Notes under the pieces: model-generated
The model's database searches: none
Seen by the model: only the letters and a program-made list of their open reading frames with translations
What the model was told of the DNA's origin: nothing
In this document: in pieces, positions 1 through 5,762 of the stretch
Layout of the letters: each line of letters opens with the position of its first letter
How positions within the stretch are numbered: the first letter of the stretch is position 1
Assembly: GCA_035302405.1 (NCBI GenBank)
Contig: DATGSR010000245.1
Span: 1-8,978, forward strand
Length of the DNA stretch: 8,978 nucleotides
Direction of reading: 5' to 3'
From: CALKWS01 sp035302405
GTDB taxonomy: Bacteria > Actinomycetota > Actinomycetes > Actinomycetales > Beutenbergiaceae
Program-made: the position numbers and the translations under genes

Positions 1-74
1 CCGTCCACTGGCGCCACCGCGCAAACCGCGCGCCGGGCGATTAGCGTGGTAGGCGGTACCTGCCAGTCCCCCGA

Positions 75-84
75 GAAAGGAGAA
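75..84 (+). promoter_or_regulatory. Ribosome binding site of the DJ-1/PfpI gene
   Basis: The sequence GAAAGGAGAA is a strong Shine-Dalgarno match ending 4 bases before the GTG at position 89. It supports GTG as the start. The first 88 bases hold no other gene I can support. A TAGCGT at 42-47 fits a TAnnnT -10 pattern, but no -35 element is visible, so I do not claim a promoter there. Confidence 0.75.
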
Positions 85-88
85 CGCA

Positions 89-637
89 GTGGCTGAACTG
101 AGCGGAAAGAAAGTCGCCTTCCTGGTCACGAACAAGTTTGAGGACAGTGAGTTGACCAGCCCGTGGGAGGCAGTCACGTCCGCCGGCGCCGAGGCTGTGC
201 TGGTCTCACCGCAGAACGAGAGCGTGGAGGGCTCCAAGGGGCACACCCAGGGGGTCGACACCCACGTCAGCAAGGCTGAGGCGTCCGACTTCGACGCCCT
301 GGTGCTACCTGGTGGAACGTCGAACGCAGACCGGCTGCGGATGGACGAGGACGCGGTGAAGTTCACTCGCGACTTCTTCACCCAGCACAAGCCGGTCGGG
401 GTGATCTGCCACGGCGCCTGGATCCTCACCGACGCCGACGTGGTGAAGGGACGGACCATCACGTCCTTCCCCAGCCTGAAGACGGACCTGCGCAACGCCG
501 GCGCCACGTGGGTCGATGAGGAAGTCGTGGTGGATCAGGGTCTGGTCTCCAGCCGCACCCCCGACGACCTGCCGGCCTTCAACGCCAAGATCGTCGAGGA
601 GTTTGCCGAAGGCAAGCACGCCGAGCAGACAGCCTGA
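89..637 (+). CDS. DJ-1/PfpI family protein (type 1 glutamine amidotransferase-like)
   Basis: A 182-residue protein with the single class I amidotransferase-like fold of the DJ-1/PfpI superfamily, probably cytoplasmic. Seen: an N-terminal beta strand (KKVAFLV), a conserved acidic residue E18 in KFEDSEL, the LVLPGG turn at about 71-76, and the nucleophile elbow VGVICHGAW with C107 followed by H108. This matches the Glu-Cys-His arrangement of PfpI/YhbO-type proteins, and the length is typical of bacterial single-domain members (about 170-190). Known of the family: general stress proteins variously reported as proteases, chaperones or glyoxal/methylglyoxal-handling enzymes; the deglycase claim is disputed. 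The sequence does not choose among these. The GTG start is set by the strong ribosome binding site just upstream. Two hairpins follow the stop, so it is probably transcribed alone, although an aldo/keto reductase gene of possibly related carbonyl chemistry follows. Confidence 0.93.
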   Translation: MAELSGKKVAFLVTNKFEDSELTSPWEAVTSAGAEAVLVSPQNESVEGSKGHTQGVDTHVSKAEASDFDALVLPGGTSNADRLRMDEDAVKFTRDFFTQHKPVGVICHGAWILTDADVVKGRTITSFPSLKTDLRNAGATWVDEEVVVDQGLVSSRTPDDLPAFNAKIVEEFAEGKHAEQTA

Positions 638-639
638 TC

Positions 640-667
640 CGTTCGGGCAGAGTTGCTGCCCGGAACG
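640..667 (+). terminator. Hairpin directly after the DJ-1/PfpI stop codon
   Basis: CGTTC-GGGCAG pairs with CTGCCC-(G)-GAACG: 11 pairs with one bulged G (662) and a 5-base loop, beginning 2 bases after the TGA. There is no U tract, which is common for actinobacterial terminators. It may act together with the next hairpin at 682-714. Confidence 0.5.
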
Positions 668-681
668 TTGGCCTGACCGTG

Positions 682-714
682 GGCGGGCGGTGACCAGAAG
701 CGTCGCCGCCCGCC
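682..714 (+). terminator. Strong GC-rich hairpin, probable terminator
   Basis: GGCGGGCGG (682-690) pairs perfectly with CCGCCCGCC (706-714). The stem extends inward through one G-U and three more pairs to a 7-base loop (CAGAAGC), 13 pairs in all. It lies 45 bases after the DJ-1/PfpI stop and about 50 bases before the reductase promoter, where a terminator would be expected. It is followed by GCGCGTTGTT rather than a U run. Confidence 0.6.
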
Positions 715-762
715 GCGCGTTGTTCACTGGGTCTGCCGCGCGCGGCCCTACCGCGGCCCCTC

Positions 763-768
763 TAGGCT
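763..768 (+). promoter_or_regulatory. Putative -10 element of a leaderless promoter for the aldo/keto reductase
   Basis: TAGGCT fits the actinobacterial -10 pattern TAnnnT and ends 6 bases before the ATG at 775, so transcription would begin at or next to the start codon. No Shine-Dalgarno sequence precedes this ATG, which fits a leaderless mRNA. No convincing -35 hexamer is seen. This is inference from spacing and motif only. Confidence 0.45.
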
Positions 769-774
769 GCGGGT

Positions 775-1779
775 ATGGAATTCCGATACCTCGGCAACAG
801 CGGCTTGAAGATCTCCGAACTCACCTACGGGAACTGGCTCACCCACGGCTCCCAGGTGGAGAACGACGTCGCCACTCGGTGCGTGCACGCCGCGCTCGAT
901 GAGGGCATCAGCACCTTCGACACCGCCGACACCTACGCCAACACGGTGGCCGAGGAGGTGCTCGGCCAAGCGCTGAAGGGCCAGCGCCGGGAGTCGCTGG
1001 AGATCTTCACCAAGGTGTACTTCCCCACCGGGCCGATGGGCCACAACGACACCGGGCTGTCGCGCAAGCACATCATGGAGTCGATCAACGGTTCCCTGAA
1101 GCGGCTAGGCACCGATTACGTGGACCTGTACCAGGCACACCGGTTCGACGTTGAAACACCACTGGAAGAAACGATGCAGGCGTTCGCCGACATCGTCCGC
1201 GCCGGTAAGGCCCTGTACATCGGCGTGAGCGAATGGACCGCCGACCAGTTGCGCGCCGGGCACGCGTTGGCCAAGGACCTGGGCTTCCAACTGATCTCCA
1301 ACCAGCCCCAGTACTCGATGCTGTGGCGCGTGATCGAGGCCGAAGTCGTCCCCACAGCCCAGCAATTGGGTATCTCCCAGGTGGTGTTTTCCCCGATCGC
1401 CCAGGGCGTGCTCACCGGCAAGTACGCCCCCGGGAAGGACTTCCCCGAAGGCTCCCGCGCCACCGACGCCAAGGGCGGGGCGGACATGATCGCCAAGTTC
1501 CTCAACAACAAGACCCTCCGCGCCGTGGCCAAACTGAAGCCGATCGCCGCCGACCTCGGCTTGACCATGGCCCAACTCGCCGTCGCCTGGGTGCTCCAGA
1601 ACCCCAACGTGGCCTCGGCGATCATCGGCGCCTCCCGGCCCGAACAAGTGCGGGAGAACGCGGTGGCCGCCGGCGTGCGCCTCGAACCCGCGGTGATGAA
1701 GAAGATCGACAAGGTCCTGGGCAAAGTCGTGGAGCGTGACCCCTCGCTGACGAACGTGCCCGAGGGCCGGTATGCATGA
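775..1779 (+). CDS. Aldo/keto reductase (Kv-beta/YghZ-like)
   Basis: A 334-residue NADPH-type aldo/keto reductase, predicted to be a soluble (alpha/beta)8 barrel that reduces aldehydes or ketones to alcohols. The full catalytic tetrad is visible: D49 (STFDT), Y54 (ADTYAN), K80 (IFTK) and H122 (LYQAHRFD). Further family marks are SEW near 152-154, NQPQYSML near 176-183, the FSPIAQGVLTGKY strand-loop near 205-217 and the C-terminal cofactor segment AIIGASRPEQVREN at 282-295. The opening MEFRYLGNSGLKISEL and the GNW segment resemble the voltage-gated potassium channel beta-subunit/YghZ branch, whose bacterial members reduce methylglyoxal and other carbonyls; the substrate here is not determined. 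The length is normal for that branch. The gene probably has its own leaderless promoter and overlaps the following HAD phosphatase start by ATGA, so the two likely form one coupled unit. Confidence 0.95.
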   Translation: MEFRYLGNSGLKISELTYGNWLTHGSQVENDVATRCVHAALDEGISTFDTADTYANTVAEEVLGQALKGQRRESLEIFTKVYFPTGPMGHNDTGLSRKHIMESINGSLKRLGTDYVDLYQAHRFDVETPLEETMQAFADIVRAGKALYIGVSEWTADQLRAGHALAKDLGFQLISNQPQYSMLWRVIEAEVVPTAQQLGISQVVFSPIAQGVLTGKYAPGKDFPEGSRATDAKGGADMIAKFLNNKTLRAVAKLKPIAADLGLTMAQLAVAWVLQNPNVASAIIGASRPEQVRENAVAAGVRLEPAVMKKIDKVLGKVVERDPSLTNVPEGRYA

Positions 1780-2462
1780 CGGCGTCGGCTGAACTGCGGA
1801 CCCCGGGCGCCGCGTTCGCCGGCCGCGCTTTCGACGCGGTGCTGTTCGACATGGACGGCACGCTCATCGACTCCGGCGACTCCGCGCAACGCTGCTGGCG
1901 GCAGTGGGCCCGGGAGTTCGGCCTGCCCGACGCCGACCGGTTCCAGGTGCAACACGGCGTCCCGGCCGCACAGGTGGTGCCCACGCTCCTGCCCCCGGAG
2001 CAGGTGGGGGCCGGCATCGAACGCATCCTGGAACTGGAGATCGCCGATGCCCGGGGCATCCCAGTGCTCCCCGGTGCGCAGCGGGCGCTCGCCGACGTCA
2101 CCCCCGGCCGTGCCGCCATCGTCACTTCCTGCACCAACGCCCAAGCCTGGGCGCGGCTGGAGGGGTCGGGGCTGGTTCCGCCACCGGTGGTCATCACGGC
2201 CGACGACGTCGAACGCGGCAAACCCGATCCCGAACCGTTCCGTAGGGGCGCCCAGGCGCTCGGTGTGGACCCGGCCCGGTGCCTGGTGGTGGAGGACGCC
2301 CCGGCCGGGGTCACCGCCGGCCTCGAGGCCGGATGCGGGGTCCTGGCAGTGGGCGCCACCCACCCCGTATCCGCGCTGCAGCACGCCCACGCCGCAGCGC
2401 GCGGCCTGGACCAGGTGACCTTCGCCGTCGGCCCCTCCGGAATCACCGTGAAGGATCGATAG
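1776..2462 (+). CDS. HAD superfamily hydrolase (subfamily IA phosphatase)
   Basis: A 228-residue cytoplasmic phosphatase of the haloacid dehalogenase superfamily. Motif I is LFDMDGTL with nucleophile D25 and acid/base D27; motif II is IVTS (T117/S118); motif III is K149 in ERGKPDPEPF; motif IV is VVEDAPAG with E173 and D174. A helical cap of about 65 residues lies between motifs I and II (about 35-100), as in subfamily IA. The GKPDPEPF and EDAPAGVTAG stretches and the HGVPA in the cap resemble sugar-phosphate or glycerol-3-phosphate phosphatases (DOG/Gpp-like), but the substrate is not readable from the sequence. The ATG at 1776 overlaps the reductase TGA and is preceded by GAGGG at 1762-1766, supporting this start and translational coupling. 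It converges with the DUF4349 gene 32 bases downstream; I see no clear terminator in that gap. Confidence 0.92.
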   Translation: MTASAELRTPGAAFAGRAFDAVLFDMDGTLIDSGDSAQRCWRQWAREFGLPDADRFQVQHGVPAAQVVPTLLPPEQVGAGIERILELEIADARGIPVLPGAQRALADVTPGRAAIVTSCTNAQAWARLEGSGLVPPPVVITADDVERGKPDPEPFRRGAQALGVDPARCLVVEDAPAGVTAGLEAGCGVLAVGATHPVSALQHAHAAARGLDQVTFAVGPSGITVKDR

Positions 2463-2494
2463 CCGCTTCGTTGGGCTCGGTGGCGACGGGTCGG

Positions 2495-3613
2495 CTAACC
2501 GTCCGTGTTGGGTGGCTCGCCTTGCGTGCTGGGCGGCTGACCGTGTGTGTTGGGTGGCTCGCCTTGCGTGCTGGGCGGCTGACCGTGCGTGTTGGGCGGC
2601 TGACTGGAGTCGTGGGGCCGGTGCCCTGGGGCAGCCGGTGGGGCTGCGGCTCGCGCGGGAGGAGTTGCGGCCGGAGCGCCGAACGCAGTGGTAGCGGCGC
2701 GTGTCCGGCGCCGGCGATGCCTCACCCAGAAGACGAGCGCCACAGGCAGGGCGATCACCGGCAGCCAGGGGACCAGCATTCCGGCGAAAGCCAACAGTCC
2801 GGCAACGAAGGCGATCAGGGCGTGCCACCCGGCCTGCAGTCCGCCGAGGAACCCGCTGGGCTCGATGGTCGGGGCGTAGTCGGCGCGGAGATTGACTGTC
2901 ACCGTGGACATCGCCACCTGGTCAGCCAGGAAGTTGCGTTGGGACTGCAGCGACTCCAATTCCGCCTGGCGCTGGCTCAACGCCTCCTCGGCGGCGATCA
3001 GGTCTGCGCTGTCAGAGGAGTCGGCCATGATCTCCAATAGCCGTTCGGTCGAGGTCTCCAGCGCCTCGATCCGCGCGTCGAGGTCGTGGGCGGTCTGGGT
3101 GACGTCCTCAGAACTCTGCGTAACCTCCAGTACCTCGCCCACCCCGTCCAAGTCCCCGAGGAAGGAATCCAGTTCTCCTGCAGGAACCCGCACTCGCAGC
3201 CATGCACTCGGAAGCGGGGCTTCTTCGCTCGTGGCCCGCTCTTCCGTGCGTACCGAGCGTTGGTCCACGCGGCCGCCGGCGTCGTCGGCCAACTGAACGA
3301 CCTCGCCTGCGCTCGCGGACGGGTCCGCCACCACGATGGTCACCTCGGCGGTGGTGATGACCTCCCGCACCTGAGCGTCCACGGCACCCCGCGCCGCGCC
3401 GTCGAACCCGGCCTGCCCACCGCCGGCCTCGGCGTCGGCTGCGCTCGAGGACTCCGCAACCGCGTCAGCGCGCCCGGACGAATCGGCGTACCCAGAAGGC
3501 GGTTCCGCATGCGATACGGCGGTGTCGGAAGCGCTGTCACTGCCCGCTCCGCAACCGGTTAACAGCACTAGTGCGGCCACTGCTCCCGCGATGAGGTGCC
3601 GTGTTCGTTTCAT
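2495..3613 (-). CDS. DUF4349 domain lipoprotein with repetitive C-terminal tail
   Basis: A 372-residue predicted membrane-anchored lipoprotein. The N-terminus has a basic start, a hydrophobic stretch and the lipobox LTGC with C21 as the lipidated residue. Residues 22-80 are a low-complexity Ser/Ala/Gly/Asp linker. The DUF4349 domain runs from about 82 to 300: a beta-rich part (EVITTAEVTIVVADPSASA; then SAWLRVRVPAGELDSFL), a heptad-rich coiled-coil segment at about 176-235, and a hydrophobic stretch at about 258-297 ending in basic RHRRRR. The tail is Ala/Pro-rich and finishes in five seven-residue repeats (338-372). DUF4349 proteins have no established enzymatic role; an envelope function is inferred from the architecture. 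By the positive-inside rule the tail may be cytoplasmic, but the hydrophobic stretch is long enough for two helices, so topology is unsure. The start is supported by AAGGA (3620-3624, minus strand), 6 bases before ATG. Confidence 0.88.
   Translation of the reverse strand: MKRTRHLIAGAVAALVLLTGCGAGSDSASDTAVSHAEPPSGYADSSGRADAVAESSSAADAEAGGGQAGFDGAARGAVDAQVREVITTAEVTIVVADPSASAGEVVQLADDAGGRVDQRSVRTEERATSEEAPLPSAWLRVRVPAGELDSFLGDLDGVGEVLEVTQSSEDVTQTAHDLDARIEALETSTERLLEIMADSSDSADLIAAEEALSQRQAELESLQSQRNFLADQVAMSTVTVNLRADYAPTIEPSGFLGGLQAGWHALIAFVAGLLAFAGMLVPWLPVIALPVALVFWVRHRRRRTRAATTAFGAPAATPPARAAAPPAAPGHRPHDSSQPPNTHGQPPSTQGEPPNTHGQPPSTQGEPPNTDG
2498..2602. repeat. 21-bp tandem repeat encoding five heptads in the DUF4349 tail
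   Basis: Five 21-bp units lie directly before the stop of the minus-strand lipoprotein gene and encode QPPNTHG, QPPSTQG, EPPNTHG, QPPSTQG and EPPNTDG. Units alternate, so the stretch also reads as a 42-bp repeat: 2501-2542 and 2543-2584 are nearly identical over 42 bases, with a partial third copy at 2585-2604. The near identity points to recent expansion by slippage or unequal recombination. It is coding DNA, not a CRISPR array. Confidence 0.9.
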
Positions 3614-3942
3614 AGGTCATCCTTCGTCCGTGCCGGTTGCTTTCGAACCGGGTCTTGTCTGGTCTGTGTCGTCACGGCGGACGATGTTGCACGCGTCGAC
3701 CTCCCGGTGACCGCCAGTGCGGGGTGTGGCTTCGGCCGGGTGGTGCCCGGGCGGGGTGTGGCTTCGGCCGGGTGGTGCGCGGGCTCGCTATGGCCTCCTC
3801 CGACTCGGTGCGCAGCCGTCGAAGTTGCCTCGGCTAGCCCGTGCATCCGCGCGCGTGAGTTTTCGGCTTCACTTCTCGGCGGGTAGCCGCGGCACAGTGC
3901 CAGAAAACGCCCGATGTCAGAGGTGAATAGTACGTTTGTTCT
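3614..3942. other. Divergent intergenic region between the DUF4349 and DUF222 genes
   Basis: This 329-bp spacer must carry both outward promoters. It holds the ribosome binding site of the lipoprotein gene (3620-3624, minus strand), a 32-bp tandem duplication (3719-3782), a stretch less GC-rich than its surroundings at about 3855-3942, and a LexA-like dyad at its right edge. I see no convincing -10/-35 pair for the lipoprotein gene and no supportable small gene. Open frames that cross it overlap the neighbouring genes and have repeat-driven, Pro/Arg-rich compositions. Confidence 0.6.
3719..3782. repeat. 32-bp tandem direct duplication in the divergent promoter region
   Basis: Two adjacent 32-bp copies (3719-3750 and 3751-3782) share 31 of 32 bases; the first 28 are identical and the only difference is C/G at the 29th. 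Each copy begins GCGGGGTGTGGCTTCGGCC. The near-perfect match indicates a recent duplication. The 32-bp period is close to three helical turns, so any protein site inside would be repeated on the same DNA face; that function is inference. Confidence 0.9.
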
Positions 3943-3943
3943 A
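3928..3943 (+). promoter_or_regulatory. LexA-like dyad overlapping a leaderless -10 and the DUF222 start codon
   Basis: TAGTAC-GTTT-GTTCTA is an imperfect inverted repeat (5 of 6 positions pair between arms) with the spacing of the actinobacterial SOS box TCGAAC-N4-GTTCGA, matching it at 9 of 12 arm positions. It ends on the A of the ATG at 3943. TACGTT at 3931-3936 inside it fits TAnnnT at the right distance for a leaderless transcript starting at 3943, and no well-placed Shine-Dalgarno exists (AGAGGTGA at 3919-3926 is too far). Known: several mycobacterial 13E12-repeat genes carry LexA boxes. The call here is inference, because the left arm is weak. Confidence 0.45.
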
Positions 3944-5318
3944 TGTCGGTTACGGAGGCGTTGCACCAACGGCCACAGGTACCTGTGGATCCGGAGCGTG
4001 CCTACCAGGAGTGGGCTCGCGAATTGCCCGCGCGGTTGCCGCGTACCGACTGGGACCAGGTCGACCCGCACCCAACCAAGGAGTGGCTGTGGGCAGCCGA
4101 ACTGGCTGACACCCCGGGTGGGTCGGTGCTCGCCGATTACGCCGAGGGCCTCACCGAGGAGGACCTGGACGAATCATTGGTCCTGGAACTGATCGCCGGC
4201 TGTGAGCGAATCAAATCCTGGGCAACAGCACGCCAGGCCGAACTCATTACCGAGATGCACACCCGGTCCACCGGGGCGCCCCGGCCAGAACACCTGGATG
4301 ACGCGATGCGGGTGCGGCTGGGCATCACCGGACGCAGCGCCGGAATGCTGGAAGATCGCGCACGCCGGCTGGCCCACGCCCCAGAAGTGTTGAAAGCGCT
4401 CAAGGCGGGCTGGATCGATGTGCGCAAGGCGGACGTGCTGCTGAGCCGCACCGACACCCTGTCCACGCTCGAGGCGCGGGCGGTGCAGCGGAAGTTCATC
4501 CCGACCGCCGACCGCCGCACACCACCGCAGTTGCGTGCCGATGTGGACCGAGCCGTATTGGCGATCGACCCGGAGGTCGCCGAAGAACGCAACGAAGCGG
4601 CGAAGAAGACCCGCACGGTCACGCTGAACCCCGCCTCGGACGGGATGGCGTGGCTCAGCGCCTACTTGCCTGCGCCGGAAGCGATGGCCGCATTCACCGT
4701 GATGGACGTGCTCGCCGGGGAATCCAGCCCGGAGGACGACCGCGATGCCGGCGCCCGCCGAGCCGATGCCTTCACCCGGGTTTTCACTGAGATCCTCGAC
4801 GGCGGCCAAACCCCCGGAGGCTGCACGCTCGGCACCAGGCAGGGTGTCCGACCACACCTGGTCATCACCGTGGCCGCTTCGACGCTCGCCGGTGAGAATG
4901 ACGACCCTGCGCATCTGGCCGGGTACGGCGCCATCACGGCCGCCGAAGCGAAGCGGTTCGCCGGTCATGCGCGCGCGACGACGATCATCACCGATCCCGA
5001 CGACGGCAGTTACCTCGCCCAACACGAAGGCCCGCCCGGAGACGACGCCGGTGCCGCGATTGCAGCCGAGCTGGCGCGCCGAAGCATGCTGCGGCGGCGA
5101 CTCCCGTGGCTATACCCCGAAGATCTGTGGGATAAGGAACGCGCCCGGCAAAGCGCATACGACGTCCGGTACATCATCGAACGCGCCACCAAGGACGGCG
5201 ATAGTGACCCGGTTGCCTTCCTGCGCGCGGCCGGTCTGCTCGCGGCCGACGCCTACGCGCCCACCGCGGAGTTGCGCAAGCACCTGGCGCTGCGCGACCG
5301 CACCTGCCGATTCCCGGG

Positions 5319-5723
5319 ATGCTCGACACCGGGATGGAAATGCCAGAGGTCTTCAATTGGTGGTGCCGCCGGCATAGGATCGCTCTGGAGGGGTTGCGCG
5401 CGGAACTAGGCGAGGACGTCCAGCAACTCATCCCGGGTGACGGCCTGGAGCCCGGATATATCGATGAACTGAACCCCGCCGACCTTGCCGCGGAGGACTG
5501 CCTGGACACGATTGCCCGGAAACTGGCCCAGGCCACCGGCACCGGTCCTCTTCCGGACGCCGACACCAGCCAGATCGCCGCCTATTGGAAGGCGCGCACC
5601 CGGCCGCAGCAGCCACCGCCACGTCCCTGGCTGGATTACGTGCCCCGGCGAACACCGCCGTCACCCGGGCCAAGCACCACGTCTACCGCGGACGACGACG
5701 AAGCAGAAAGACCCAAGTTCTAG
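5319..5723 (+). pseudogene. Detached C-terminal tail of the DUF222/HNH gene, third frame
   Basis: From about 5389 to the stop at 5721-5723 this frame has strong G/C at third positions and a balanced composition, for example GLRAELGEDVQQL, LDTIARKLAQATG and PRPWLDYVP, ending in an acidic tail DDDEAERPKF. It is out of frame with the upstream DUF222 reading frame. An ATG at 5319 opens this frame but has no ribosome binding site and overlaps the zinc-knuckle codons of the other frame, so I read it as the severed end of the same gene rather than an independent gene. I do not recognise a domain in the tail. It could also be the end of a different gene joined by deletion. Confidence 0.6.
5343..5388. 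other. 46-bp inverted segment with 6-bp terminal inverted repeats inside the HNH domain
   Basis: CCAGAG (5343-5348) and CTCTGG (5383-5388) are perfect inverted repeats around 34 bases. Read on the minus strand from 5380 to 5348 the segment encodes ILCRRHHQLKT, the second half of the HNH motif of DUF222 proteins, whose first half lies on the plus strand just to the left. A quasi-palindrome TGCCG-C-CGGCA (5364-5374) at its centre makes CRRH readable on both strands, but only the minus strand also gives the family-typical flanking HQLKT. Flipping the segment does not restore a full frame, so bases are also missing. Confidence 0.75.
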
Positions 5724-5762
5724 GCAACACCGGGGCGGCGCGCCACGACTGGATCCGGCCCA

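Larger units (their letters stand above)
3943..5723 (+). pseudogene. DUF222/HNH (13E12-type) gene broken at its HNH domain
   Basis: The first 466 codons encode an apparently intact DUF222 region: helical N-terminal part (LELIAGCERIKSWATARQAELI at about 81-102 is the typical segment), LKAGWIDVRKADVLL (about 153-167), TPPQLRADVDRAVLAIDP, then HLVITVAASTLAGENDDPAHLAGYGAI (about 305-331), a family hallmark. The HNH domain starts normally with RDRTCRFPGCSTPGWKC (C455, C460, C467). After C467 the frame departs and stops at 5407-5409 with no Asp-His or Asn-His motif. The missing CRRHHQLKT half lies inverted on the minus strand at 5348-5380. From about 5389 the plus strand is coding-like again, in the third frame (stop 5721-5723). 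A functional nuclease is therefore unlikely. DUF222/HNH proteins are presumed DNA nucleases, repeated in many actinobacterial genomes. If translated, a 488-residue protein lacking the nuclease site would result. A sequencing or assembly artefact at 5343-5388 is the main alternative. Confidence 0.85.

Noticed and set aside
2498..2604. Possible CRISPR-like repeat array
   Set aside because: The units are contiguous with no unique spacers and lie in frame at the end of a coding sequence.
1116..2828. Long minus-strand open frame (570 codons) across the reductase and phosphatase genes
   Set aside because: It is antisense to two well-supported genes, is rich in Arg, Pro, Ala and Gly, and includes the translated 21-bp repeat; it is a GC-driven shadow frame.
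3643..3658. TCGAAC in the lipoprotein upstream region as a second LexA box
   Set aside because: Only the left arm matches; the bases where GTTCGA should lie read TCTTGT, so there is no dyad.
3610..4071. Minus-strand open frame over the divergent spacer and the DUF222 start
   Set aside because: It overlaps the 5' ends of both flanking genes, its composition is dominated by the 32-bp repeat, and it has no recognisable domain.
5343..5388. Programmed invertible switch (phase variation) controlling the HNH domain
   Set aside because: The inverted repeats are only 6 bp, no recombinase gene is nearby, and flipping the segment leaves the domain incomplete and out of frame on both sides.
5319..5409. 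Reading CRRHR on the plus strand (NWWCRRHRI) as the real end of the HNH motif
   Set aside because: CRRH appears on both strands because of the central quasi-palindrome; the plus-strand flanks do not fit the family, while the minus strand gives ILCRRHHQLKT.
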